37,670 nucleotides of DNA from contig NZ_CAMYKH010000056.1 of NCBI RefSeq assembly GCF_947258935.1, positions 1 through 37,670 on the forward strand. The letters run 5' to 3'. Positions 16,654 to 25,217 of the stretch are shown piece by piece (position 1 is the first letter of the stretch; the number at the start of each line of letters is the position of its first letter). The translations under genes and the position numbers were made by a program. Source of the stretch: an uncultured Muriicola sp. Lineage in GTDB: Bacteria; Bacteroidota; Bacteroidia; Flavobacteriales; Flavobacteriaceae. Under the pieces are notes generated by a model. The model did no database searches. It was not told the DNA's origin and saw only the letters and a list, made by a program, of their open reading frames with translations.

Positions 16654-18915
16654 TTATAGAAAATCAACATTTTCGGTAAGAATAGTGCCTATTTTTGAAA
16701 CTAGTTCATCACAATTATCCTTATTAAACGAAAGGGGAGGTTTTATTTTGATCACATTTTCGTGGGGGCCATCTGTACTTACTAAAATATGATGTTCCCG
16801 TAAATTATTTATGAGGAGGAACGCTAATTCAGTAAGAGGTTGTCCATTTAAACCATTTAACTCCATTCCAAGGAATAAGCCATGTCCTCTTACATCTCCA
16901 ATAACCGAATGTGTTTTTTGAAGGTTACGCAGTTGATCCATAAGGTAATTCCCGGTTCTTTTGGCATGTTCCATTAAACCCTCTTCTTCAATTACATGTA
17001 GTACCGAAAGCCCAATGGCACAAGACACCGGATTTCCACCAAAAGAACTAAAGAATTCTGGACCTTTCTCAAAAGATCTCATTACTTCTTCTGTGGTAAT
17101 GACCGCTCCCATAGGATGACCATTACCCATAGGTTTTCCAATGATCACAATATCCGGAATAACACCATATAACTCATATCCCCAGAAAACATCGCCCAAT
17201 CTTCCAAATCCAACCTGTACTTCATCGCTTATACAAAGTCCGCCCTGCTCTCTTATCTTTGGATAAACAGCCTTAAGATATCCTTTCGCCAATGGGACTT
17301 GACCACCACAACCCACAATAGGTTCTGCTATGAAAGCAGCAATATCGCCGTTGTTTTCTGCTATCTGCATTATTGTTCTTTTGGAGAACTCAGCACCCGC
17401 ACTTCCATCATCAGTCCATTTTGAACCAAATACCTTTGGTAGTGGGGTTTCTATAGTATCCGTTTGTTGCCCTATACCTCCTGTGGCTTGATATTTATAG
17501 GCACTAATATTTATCCCTGTATTGGTATGCCCGTGATATCCGTGCTCCATCACCATGATCTTCTTTTTTCGAGAATGATATTTTGCCATCCTTATGGCCA
17601 GGTCACTAGCCTCGCTTCCCGAGTTTACAAAAATCACTTTGTTCAGGGAAGGGGGAAATTTCTCTAAAAGAGCTGTGCTGTATTCTTCTAATGAATCATA
17701 TAAATACCTGGTATTGGTGTTCAGTTGTGCCATTGCCTGTTGTCCCGCTTTAACAACCAAAGGATGGCAGTGACCCGCCAGCATGATGTTATTATAGGCA
17801 TCTAAAAATGTATTTCCTTCTGCATCATACATATATTGAAATGCCGCACCTTCCATATGGATAGGATCGGTATAACTTAAAGAAAGAATTTTTCCAAAAT
17901 GCTTCTCTCTGTTCTTTAAAAGTGCGGTATTGACGGACGGAAAAGATCGGGGATAGGAACAAGCTGTACGAAATTCATTTCTTGCCTTAACAGGATTTAT
18001 TGAGATCAATTTATACAATAGGTCCCAGGCACCTTTTTCACTGATGGTAATATAAGATGAATTTGATTTTTGATCCTTTGCGTAGGCCGAATTACATACG
18101 CTAATACACAGCCTGGCTGCAATAAGATAATAGAGACAATCGCATTCAAGAGCCGTAAGGGGAAGTTCTTTGTGGTAGCCTTTCAAAACCTCTATTCCAA
18201 ATTTCAGAGGTTCTTCCTTATTCATCATCACATAGGTCATCGCAATAGCTACTTCAGCAATTAACCAGGAATGACACATATCCCCAAAGTCAATAATTCC
18301 AGTCACTTTTTTACCATCCGTTAAGATGTTCCAATCATTTGCATCATTGTGAATAAGACTTTGTCTAAGATCATACATTATCGGCCTTATATGCTCTTCG
18401 AATTGTAAAAAAAAGTACTCCACAAGGTTTCGATCTCTAGCATCAGTGATAGAGGTGCGATATTGATAATTCTTTCTAAAGTGTGTTAGGTCCCATACAA
18501 TTTCTTTTGCCTTCAATATTTCAACATCTTCCTGTAGTAACCTATTATCTATATGTCCAAGGAACATGCCAAGAGAAGACAGTAGGGCAGGGGTATGCGA
18601 TACTTCACCCAAAAATTCCCCTTCTATAAAGGTCAATAGACGGTAAAGATGATCATTGGTTCTAAAATAGGGGTTCCCTTCTTTTGTTGAGATCCTATGA
18701 GGGAAGTGGTACGGTTCTAATTTTTGTAAGTGGGATACTACATCATCTTCGGCGATAATTTCTTTTATGGTCTTTGGCTTGTTATCATATTGTTTTAGGA
18801 CAAAAGTTCCTTCTTTGGAGAGCACTTTATAATTAATGCTTTCATAGCCTTCCAGGGGAGCTATGGAAGTGAGGGTAAGATTGTATTTTTTCTCCAGGAT
18901 GGTTTCTATCCTCAT
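16654..18915 (-). CDS. fused APH-family kinase and class III PLP-dependent phospho-lyase/aminotransferase
   Basis: Two enzymes are joined in 753 residues. The first part (about 1-310) is a small-molecule kinase of the aminoglycoside phosphotransferase fold: ATP-binding Lys41 (TFVLKQY), catalytic loop HNDANDWN with Asp191 and Asn196, and metal-binding DFGD at 209-212. The second (about 325-753) is a class III PLP enzyme: NSGSEASDLA (431-440), DEVQVGFGRLG with Asp564, and PLP Lys594 in GKPMGNGHP. That last motif is a mark of the AGXT2L group, which includes human ethanolamine-phosphate phospho-lyase and 5-phosphohydroxylysine phospho-lyase. Kinase plus lyase would phosphorylate an amino alcohol and then remove phosphate and ammonia. 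Hydroxylysine or ethanolamine are the likely substrates; an ordinary transaminase is the alternative. It is monocistronic, with no transporter beside it. Confidence 0.88.
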   Translation of the reverse strand: MRIETILEKKYNLTLTSIAPLEGYESINYKVLSKEGTFVLKQYDNKPKTIKEIIAEDDVVSHLQKLEPYHFPHRISTKEGNPYFRTNDHLYRLLTFIEGEFLGEVSHTPALLSSLGMFLGHIDNRLLQEDVEILKAKEIVWDLTHFRKNYQYRTSITDARDRNLVEYFFLQFEEHIRPIMYDLRQSLIHNDANDWNILTDGKKVTGIIDFGDMCHSWLIAEVAIAMTYVMMNKEEPLKFGIEVLKGYHKELPLTALECDCLYYLIAARLCISVCNSAYAKDQKSNSSYITISEKGAWDLLYKLISINPVKARNEFRTACSYPRSFPSVNTALLKNREKHFGKILSLSYTDPIHMEGAAFQYMYDAEGNTFLDAYNNIMLAGHCHPLVVKAGQQAMAQLNTNTRYLYDSLEEYSTALLEKFPPSLNKVIFVNSGSEASDLAIRMAKYHSRKKKIMVMEHGYHGHTNTGINISAYKYQATGGIGQQTDTIETPLPKVFGSKWTDDGSAGAEFSKRTIMQIAENNGDIAAFIAEPIVGCGGQVPLAKGYLKAVYPKIREQGGLCISDEVQVGFGRLGDVFWGYELYGVIPDIVIIGKPMGNGHPMGAVITTEEVMRSFEKGPEFFSSFGGNPVSCAIGLSVLHVIEEEGLMEHAKRTGNYLMDQLRNLQKTHSVIGDVRGHGLFLGMELNGLNGQPLTELAFLLINNLREHHILVSTDGPHENVIKIKPPLSFNKDNCDELVSKIGTILTENVDFL

Positions 18916-19053
18916 ACAGGACTTCTATTTAGACCATTAAACATAGAAATTTTCAAATAGACATAAAAGGAAAGTTAAAATTACCTAATGAGAAGTAGTA
19001 ATAATGTTGAGGTTAGGATCTATAAGGAAATATTAATATAGAACACTGTCTAC

Positions 19054-21465
19054 TTACCTTAATTTTGGATAGTCTGAAGGATTCACCTCATGCATTATAC
19101 TATATGCCTTTTCAAAGATATCTTCCGCATTTGGCTTGGAGAAATAATCCCCATCTGTAGCATATGCTGGTCTATGGGCTTTTGCACTTAGTGTTTGTGG
19201 GGCACTATCCAGATATTGATAAGCACCTTGTTTTTCTATGATCTCCTGCATTAGATAAGCTGCACATCCCCCGGGAACATCCTCATCCACTATAAGTAAT
19301 CTGTTTGTTTTTTTTACGCTTTTTAAAACATCATGATTCTGATCGAAAGGGAGCAGTGACTGGGCGTCTATGACTTCAATATTGATCCCAACTTCCTTCA
19401 ATTCCTGGGCCACTTCCATAACAATTCTCAATGTAGAGCCGTAAGATACAACTGTGATATCTGTTCCCTCTTTTACTGTTTCAACAACGCCAATTGGAGT
19501 ACAAAGTTCCCCAAGATTAGATGGTATGGGTTCTTTAAGTCGGTATCCATTTAAACTTTCAATGACCAACGCAGGTTCATCACTCTTTAATAATGTATTG
19601 TAGAACCCTGCAGCCTTGGTCATATTCCTTGGAACCAGAACGTACATACCTCGCAGCAAATGAACAATTCCTCCCATTTGAGATCCGGAATGCCAGATAC
19701 CCTCCAGGCGATGTCCACGAGTTCGTACAATCAATGGGGCTTTTTGTTTGCCAACTGATCTGTATAATAAAGTGGCGAGGTCATCACTAAGTGTTTGCAG
19801 GCAATACATTACATAATCCAGATATTGGATTTCGGCAATTGGTCTAAGACCTCTCAGGGCAAGACCAATCCCCTGACCAATTATGGTAGTTTCGCGTATG
19901 CCAGTGTCCGAGACACGAAGTTCCCCGTATTTTTTTTGCAAGCCCTCTAATCCCTGATTAACATCTCCAATGGCACCACTATCTTCCCCAAAGATCAAAA
20001 CCTCAGGATACATACTGAAAAGCTTATCAAAATTATCCCGAAGAATAATGCGACCATCAACCATCTCGGCCTGGTCTGCATATTGTGCCTTTATTTCCTT
20101 TACGTTGGTAGCCTTGGAGGGTAGTTCGCTATGAAGGTGCGAGCTAAAATGAGGTTGCATTTTAACAATATAGTCATCTATCCATTGAGATAAAGCCTGT
20201 TTTTCACCTGATTGTTCACCTAACAGATACCTCATTGCCTTCCTTGCGTTTGATGCAAGATCTTTTTTCAAGGGCTCTTCTATGGCAATTAGATCATTCT
20301 TTATTTTGGTAATAAAGGCTTTATTTGGACTGCTTTGTGCTGCAGCTTCGAGTAAATGAACTACTTCTTTCTTGGATTCCTTGTGAGGTTGCAGGAATTC
20401 GTACCAGGCGTCTTTGCGCGCCATTCTGATCTCAATCTTTATTTTCTTCTCCAGGGCCGTTAACTCTTCTTCTGCAGCAATTTTGTTGGATAGGATCCAT
20501 TCTTTGAACCGTTTATTACAGTCGTGCTCTTTTTCCCAGGCCAATCGCTTTTCACTTTTGTAGCGTTCATGAGATCCGGATGTACTGTGACCCTGAGGCT
20601 GCGTAAGTTCAGTTACATGGATTAAGACAGGAACATGTTCTTCCCTGGCAATATCTGAGGCATTTTCATAAGCGTGAATCAGCGCAGTATAATCCCACCC
20701 TTTCACTTTTAATATCTCGTAGCCCTTTTCTTCTTCGTTTCGCTGAAATCCTTTTAAAATTTCAGAAATATTTTCTTTAGTGGTTTGGTATTTAGAAGGT
20801 ACTGATATTCCATAGGCATCATCCCAAACGCTAACGATCATAGGTACTTGTAAAACCCCGGCGGCATTAATGGTCTCAAAAAAGTGGCCTTCACTTGTAC
20901 TCGCATTGCCAATAGTTCCCCATGCAACCTCGTTACCGTTGTCTGAAAAGTTTTCAGAGTTGATCCCCTTTACATTACGATAGATCTTAGAAGCTTGTGC
21001 CAAACCCAATAAACGAGGCATTTGCCCAGCAGTAGGGGAGATATCCGGACTACTGTTCTTCTGTTGGGTAAGATCTTTCCAGGTTCCATCTTCATGAAGG
21101 CTAAAAGTTCCAAAATGGCCACCCATCTGCCTGCCGGCACTCATAGGTTCCTTTTCTAAATCAATGGTGGCATATAAGCCATGGAAGAAAGCTTTAGGTG
21201 TTAGATAACCCAAAGCCATCATAAAAGTTTGGTCTCGGTAGTAACCACTTCTAAAATCACCATCCTTAAAAGACCTGGCCATTGCTAATTGAGGTACTTC
21301 CTTACCATCTCCAAAAATACCAAACTTAGCTTTTCCAGTAAGTACTTCACGCCTTCCCAACACACTACATTCCCTGCTCATGACCGCTATTTCATAATCA
21401 TGAAGGATCTGTTTTCGAAATTCATCGAAGGAAATATCCTCACTGGTCTGTAGATTAGGATTCAT
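19054..21465 (-). CDS. fused alpha-beta E1 component of a 2-oxoacid dehydrogenase (branched-chain type)
   Basis: The thiamine-diphosphate E1 enzyme decarboxylates a 2-oxoacid and passes the acyl group to lipoyl-E2. In 803 residues the alpha subunit (about 1-400) and beta subunit (about 470-803) are joined, as is usual for Bacteroidota. The cofactor site is in GTIGNASTSEGHFFETIN and VSVWDDAYGIS. The beta part has FGEDSGAIGDVNQGL, RVSDTGIRETTIIGQGIGLA, RPIAEIQYLDYVMY and the C-terminal transketolase domain (VSYGSTLRIVMEVAQEL, DEDVPGGCAAYLMQEI). The size and fusion fit the branched-chain or general 2-oxoacid E1 better than pyruvate E1. E2 and E3 are not in this window. It is flanked by gaps of about 140 and 155 A/T-rich bases in which I see no gene. 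Confidence 0.88.
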   Translation of the reverse strand: MNPNLQTSEDISFDEFRKQILHDYEIAVMSRECSVLGRREVLTGKAKFGIFGDGKEVPQLAMARSFKDGDFRSGYYRDQTFMMALGYLTPKAFFHGLYATIDLEKEPMSAGRQMGGHFGTFSLHEDGTWKDLTQQKNSSPDISPTAGQMPRLLGLAQASKIYRNVKGINSENFSDNGNEVAWGTIGNASTSEGHFFETINAAGVLQVPMIVSVWDDAYGISVPSKYQTTKENISEILKGFQRNEEEKGYEILKVKGWDYTALIHAYENASDIAREEHVPVLIHVTELTQPQGHSTSGSHERYKSEKRLAWEKEHDCNKRFKEWILSNKIAAEEELTALEKKIKIEIRMARKDAWYEFLQPHKESKKEVVHLLEAAAQSSPNKAFITKIKNDLIAIEEPLKKDLASNARKAMRYLLGEQSGEKQALSQWIDDYIVKMQPHFSSHLHSELPSKATNVKEIKAQYADQAEMVDGRIILRDNFDKLFSMYPEVLIFGEDSGAIGDVNQGLEGLQKKYGELRVSDTGIRETTIIGQGIGLALRGLRPIAEIQYLDYVMYCLQTLSDDLATLLYRSVGKQKAPLIVRTRGHRLEGIWHSGSQMGGIVHLLRGMYVLVPRNMTKAAGFYNTLLKSDEPALVIESLNGYRLKEPIPSNLGELCTPIGVVETVKEGTDITVVSYGSTLRIVMEVAQELKEVGINIEVIDAQSLLPFDQNHDVLKSVKKTNRLLIVDEDVPGGCAAYLMQEIIEKQGAYQYLDSAPQTLSAKAHRPAYATDGDYFSKPNAEDIFEKAYSIMHEVNPSDYPKLR

Positions 21466-21621
21466 GCACCATTAGTTTGTACGAAAATATCAAAAAATGA
21501 GGATTTTTACAATGTGTTAGTACTTATATTCACTAACAATTTGTCAATAAATAGATAATATTTATTTAAAATTTAATAATAAGTTGTAAAAACAGGGTAA
21601 AAATTAGGAATTATATAACTG

Positions 21622-24456
21622 TTAGAACCATTTCCTGGTAAACAACCCAATAAGTGTTTTAGGGCTTATGGTAACAACGAATCTAATTTTTTCGTCATAG
21701 TCGGGCTGGGCAATTTCCCAACCCTTGTTAGAATAGAGTGGGAGGTACAATTCAAAATAATCTGTAACCAGGTTTAATCTAATACCAGAATCATATACAA
21801 ATCGAGGATCAATACCTTTGTTCTTTACATAACCAAGATCTCCATAAAGTTCTATCCACCTCCAAAGATTAATACTTGCGTTTGTTGTGACGATCCAATC
21901 GTTGGCAAAGGGATTTTCTAACTGAGACTTAAAGCCACCTTCCGCTATAATTATCTGCTGACTAGTGATCCCAGATTCTTCAGAACGTCCTAGGTAATTG
22001 TAATCGAATAAGTAATCAGTTGGTCTGTCCAAAGCGAAACTAAAGAAATCGGAATTAGTCTCATTGCGTATAAATTTTCCGGCGAAAAAGCGAAGGTTTA
22101 ACTGCGTGTTATTATCAAAGAGTTTCCTATACTCCAGATTAAAAGCCAGTTTGGTAAAATTGGCAGAATACTGAGCATCGGCAAACCATGAAAAATAATT
22201 TATGATCCCGTTGTTGTAATGGTTGTATCTGGCATTGAATACACTATAATCCGGATCGGTCTCAATATCTAAGGACGGGTCTATATCCCGAAGTACATTT
22301 ACATAACGAAATACGAGCGACTTACGCTCATTGGAAATTAGATCATCTGGTCGCCATCCGAATCCTATTGATGGTGTTATTGTGCTGTAACGCGAATTAG
22401 TTTGAAAATGAAAGCTGGAAGCATTTAGACTGAAATTCACCACATAAAGGCCACTTTTCTGAAGGTATTTACGATAGTTTATTCCTCCAGAACCTACAAG
22501 CGCCCTTTCTTTTAACGCAAAGGAAGGAGCAAGAACAACCACAAAAGGTTTTTCTAAAAAAGTTTTATTGGTTAATCTAAGTCCAGGGGAGATACCGTCA
22601 TATACATTAAAACCGGCTACGGGCATATAGAAGATCTGATTGTAATAAGGGTTCTCAGCATCTTTCAGGAATTGCAATTTTAATTTTTTGTTACTTGAGA
22701 AAAATCCGATCAAAGATTTCCAGTTATCCCGTTGATTGAATTCAGGGATTTTCTGATCGTAATTCAATACAAGTCGGTCCTCCATATTATTGGGAATTGG
22801 CACTGTATCTAATACCGTTATATCTGAAAACCAATACCTGGAGATCACAGAATCTTTACGTAGTCCAAACAATGAAATAGGTACATTGGTTCCCGTCTTG
22901 TTCTTTAGGATCACTTGAAGGCTATCTTCTGTCTTAACCACCTTTTTGATTTTAAAATCAATCCGCTTATCAGTATTCACATAGGTGTCAAAGAACCAGC
23001 TTACATTCTGTGAAACATTAGAAACTACTGTATTTTCAAAATCTTTAGGAGTAACAGACTGGAGTTTATAAGTGTTGTAAAATTCCTTAATACTCTTATT
23101 TATTTCTTCAGGACTTGTATAGGCCGCAAGATAAGACAGACCTAAGCCCGCCTTATAGTTATTGGCTATCTTTTGATTGAATTTAATAAGGGAGTCATTG
23201 GGGGTAGTTAAACGTTGATCAAGATTCTTTCTTGCAGTTAGCATGTACAAAAAAGGATACTGATCATTAAATGGCATTTGTGCTATATTAAAATTTCGAA
23301 CTCCCCAAATGGAAGATAACTTGCCTAATAGTTTTTGATCCCGGTAGTAAGTGTCTACAAAATTGATCATAAGGTAGTTTACAATGGCATCCGAGACCCA
23401 TTGTTCTTTACGGGGGTTTAAAAAAAGTGTTTCTCTTAAATAACTTATCAGAGCTGTTTTAAGGAACTTCATTTCGAATTGAAATTGTTCCTGATAGGGC
23501 CGTATAAAAGAAGGCAATTGGTTTAATCCATATAAGGGGTTCTTGTTAAAGTCGATCTCGCTGACCAATAGTTGTTCATAAGGAAAATCTCCAAGATTCT
23601 CATGAATGAACTGTGTAATTCTGTTGATTGAAATCCCCTGTGAGATCTCATCGTATTTACCAGATTGAATATCGGTAACTACAATTAGATAAGGAGTGAC
23701 ATGCTTTACAAACCTATTTCTGGTATTAAGGATGATGTCACAACTTTTGCGATTTTCCCCTTTTAAACTTGCAACTTGCTTAGTGGGGTATTGAGTGATA
23801 TTTACTTCATTAAAATTGGTGCCCAGATAGAGTGAGTCTGGAAAAGTGAAATTAATATTGGTATTTGTACTACCGGTATAAAGATCTTCTAAATTCTTGT
23901 TGGAATACAATTGCCAGGTACCATCATATACGGCCGGACTTAGATACCAGTCCTTCAGGTAATAATCGCCCTTAGAATCATAGCCATAGGGGGTATACCT
24001 GTTTGGAGGTAAATTAATGGTGTAGGTAAAATACATTTTTAAAGATTCTCCCGGAGGTAGCGGACTATTTAGTTGGATCCTGATTAGGTCCTTTTCTCTA
24101 GTGCGCTTCCACGAAAGGGCCCTAAACTCAAAATCGGCCATCCCGAAGATCTGGGTTGATCCACGCTCTTCAGGTTTTGCCAGGTGCAAACTTTTTTTAA
24201 AGTCCTCAGCGAAGCGTTTTGCCAAGGCTGTTTTTTTGTCAGAATACGCATGGGTCCAGTCATTGAAGTATAATTCATGAAGTGTATCCTGAGAACTATT
24301 CTGATAAGTGAACTCTTGCTGTATATTTATTTCCCTTGTCTCTGCCTCCAAGGTAGCTTTTAGCATATTCGTATGTTGCGCAATTGCCTGAAAATGCCCT
24401 GATAGAAAAAACAGGACTAAATATTTCAATAGGACAGCAGCATTTCTTGGCACCAT
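21622..24456 (-). CDS. M1-like protein lacking catalytic residues, with C-terminal outer-membrane barrel-like region
   Basis: The 944 residues have a signal-like start (LLKYLVLFFLSGHFQAIAQ), then an N-terminal half laid out like an M1 peptidase (beta saddle about 30-260, then a helical core). The catalytic signature is absent. The segment FLKTALISYLRETLFLNPRK stands where HEXXH should be and has no histidine, and WVSDAIVNYL (353-362) replaces the usual WLxEGxAxYL. From about residue 600 the sequence becomes alternating aromatic strands (NRYVNVLRD-like segments, YRKLFDNNTQLNLRFFAGKF) and ends in an aromatic Phe (GLFTRKWF), as outer-membrane barrels do. It is probably an outer-membrane protein using a dead peptidase domain for binding. 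It starts seven bases after the LOG-family stop, so the two are likely cotranscribed. Confidence 0.75.
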   Translation of the reverse strand: MVPRNAAVLLKYLVLFFLSGHFQAIAQHTNMLKATLEAETREINIQQEFTYQNSSQDTLHELYFNDWTHAYSDKKTALAKRFAEDFKKSLHLAKPEERGSTQIFGMADFEFRALSWKRTREKDLIRIQLNSPLPPGESLKMYFTYTINLPPNRYTPYGYDSKGDYYLKDWYLSPAVYDGTWQLYSNKNLEDLYTGSTNTNINFTFPDSLYLGTNFNEVNITQYPTKQVASLKGENRKSCDIILNTRNRFVKHVTPYLIVVTDIQSGKYDEISQGISINRITQFIHENLGDFPYEQLLVSEIDFNKNPLYGLNQLPSFIRPYQEQFQFEMKFLKTALISYLRETLFLNPRKEQWVSDAIVNYLMINFVDTYYRDQKLLGKLSSIWGVRNFNIAQMPFNDQYPFLYMLTARKNLDQRLTTPNDSLIKFNQKIANNYKAGLGLSYLAAYTSPEEINKSIKEFYNTYKLQSVTPKDFENTVVSNVSQNVSWFFDTYVNTDKRIDFKIKKVVKTEDSLQVILKNKTGTNVPISLFGLRKDSVISRYWFSDITVLDTVPIPNNMEDRLVLNYDQKIPEFNQRDNWKSLIGFFSSNKKLKLQFLKDAENPYYNQIFYMPVAGFNVYDGISPGLRLTNKTFLEKPFVVVLAPSFALKERALVGSGGINYRKYLQKSGLYVVNFSLNASSFHFQTNSRYSTITPSIGFGWRPDDLISNERKSLVFRYVNVLRDIDPSLDIETDPDYSVFNARYNHYNNGIINYFSWFADAQYSANFTKLAFNLEYRKLFDNNTQLNLRFFAGKFIRNETNSDFFSFALDRPTDYLFDYNYLGRSEESGITSQQIIIAEGGFKSQLENPFANDWIVTTNASINLWRWIELYGDLGYVKNKGIDPRFVYDSGIRLNLVTDYFELYLPLYSNKGWEIAQPDYDEKIRFVVTISPKTLIGLFTRKWF

Positions 24457-24463
24457 ATTGATT

Positions 24464-25150
24464 TTAAAAGTTTGGGCTCAGGGCATGTCCTTTGTAGAAG
24501 GCGTCAATGATATCTACCACTTCTTCTGCAGTATCTGCTAATTTAATAAGGTGAAGATCTTCCGGGCTAATATTACCAGCAACCAACATGGTATTTTGGA
24601 TCCAATCCATTAGGCCACTCCAGAATTGAGTGCCCACAAGGATGATGGGAAATTTCCCGATCTTATTTGTTTGAATTAGCGTAATGGCTTCAAATAATTC
24701 GTCTAAAGTGCCAAACCCGCCTGGCATCACTACAAATCCTTGCGAGTATTTGACGAACATAACCTTGCGGACAAAAAAGTAATCAAAATCCAGACTCTTA
24801 TCTATATCTATATACGGATTGTCATGCTGTTCAAAGGGTAGGTCAATATTGAGACCAACGGAAGTACCTCCTGCTAAATGTGCACCTCTATTCCCCGCTT
24901 CCATGATACCAGGACCACCACCTGTGATAATTCCGTAGCCTGCCTCCGAAACGCTTTTGGCCATAGATACTGCTAGATCATAATAATGGTCGCCTGGTTT
25001 GGTCCTCGCCGATCCAAATATGGTTACACATGGGCCTATGACGCTCATCTTCTCAAAACCCATGACAAACTCGCCCATAATCTTAAAAATGGCCCAGGAG
25101 TCATTGGTTTTTATTTCATTCCATCCTTTGTGGTGTTTTTCTTTTCTCAT
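24464..25150 (-). CDS. LOG-family protein (TIGR00730-type nucleoside monophosphate phosphoribohydrolase)
   Basis: LOG-type enzymes release a base from a nucleoside 5'-monophosphate, for instance in making active cytokinin in plants. Both signature motifs are present: GGGPGIMEAGNRGA (about 75-88) and PGGFGTLDELFEA (about 140-152). The 228 residues include a basic N-terminal extension (MRKEKHHKGWNEIKTNDSW) common in Bacteroidota. The gene starts 67 bases after the uvrA stop and ends seven bases before the M1-like gene. Substrate is unknown in bacteria of this kind; the fold assignment is firm. Confidence 0.92.
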   Translation of the reverse strand: MRKEKHHKGWNEIKTNDSWAIFKIMGEFVMGFEKMSVIGPCVTIFGSARTKPGDHYYDLAVSMAKSVSEAGYGIITGGGPGIMEAGNRGAHLAGGTSVGLNIDLPFEQHDNPYIDIDKSLDFDYFFVRKVMFVKYSQGFVVMPGGFGTLDELFEAITLIQTNKIGKFPIILVGTQFWSGLMDWIQNTMLVAGNISPEDLHLIKLADTAEEVVDIIDAFYKGHALSPNF

Positions 25151-25217
25151 CTTGTTAAACTGTAAACTGTAAAACGAATAATTTATTGATCCATTATAAA
25201 AGTCGGTAAAACAATTA

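Noticed and set aside
16654-18915. The APH-like domain as an aminoglycoside resistance gene.
   Set aside because: It is fused to a PLP enzyme of the AGXT2L group and has the HNDANDWN loop of the small-metabolite kinases. There is no resistance context or mobile element.
24084-24278. Separate small minus-strand gene inside the M1-like gene.
   Set aside because: It is an alternative frame within a long conserved coding region, with no support of its own.
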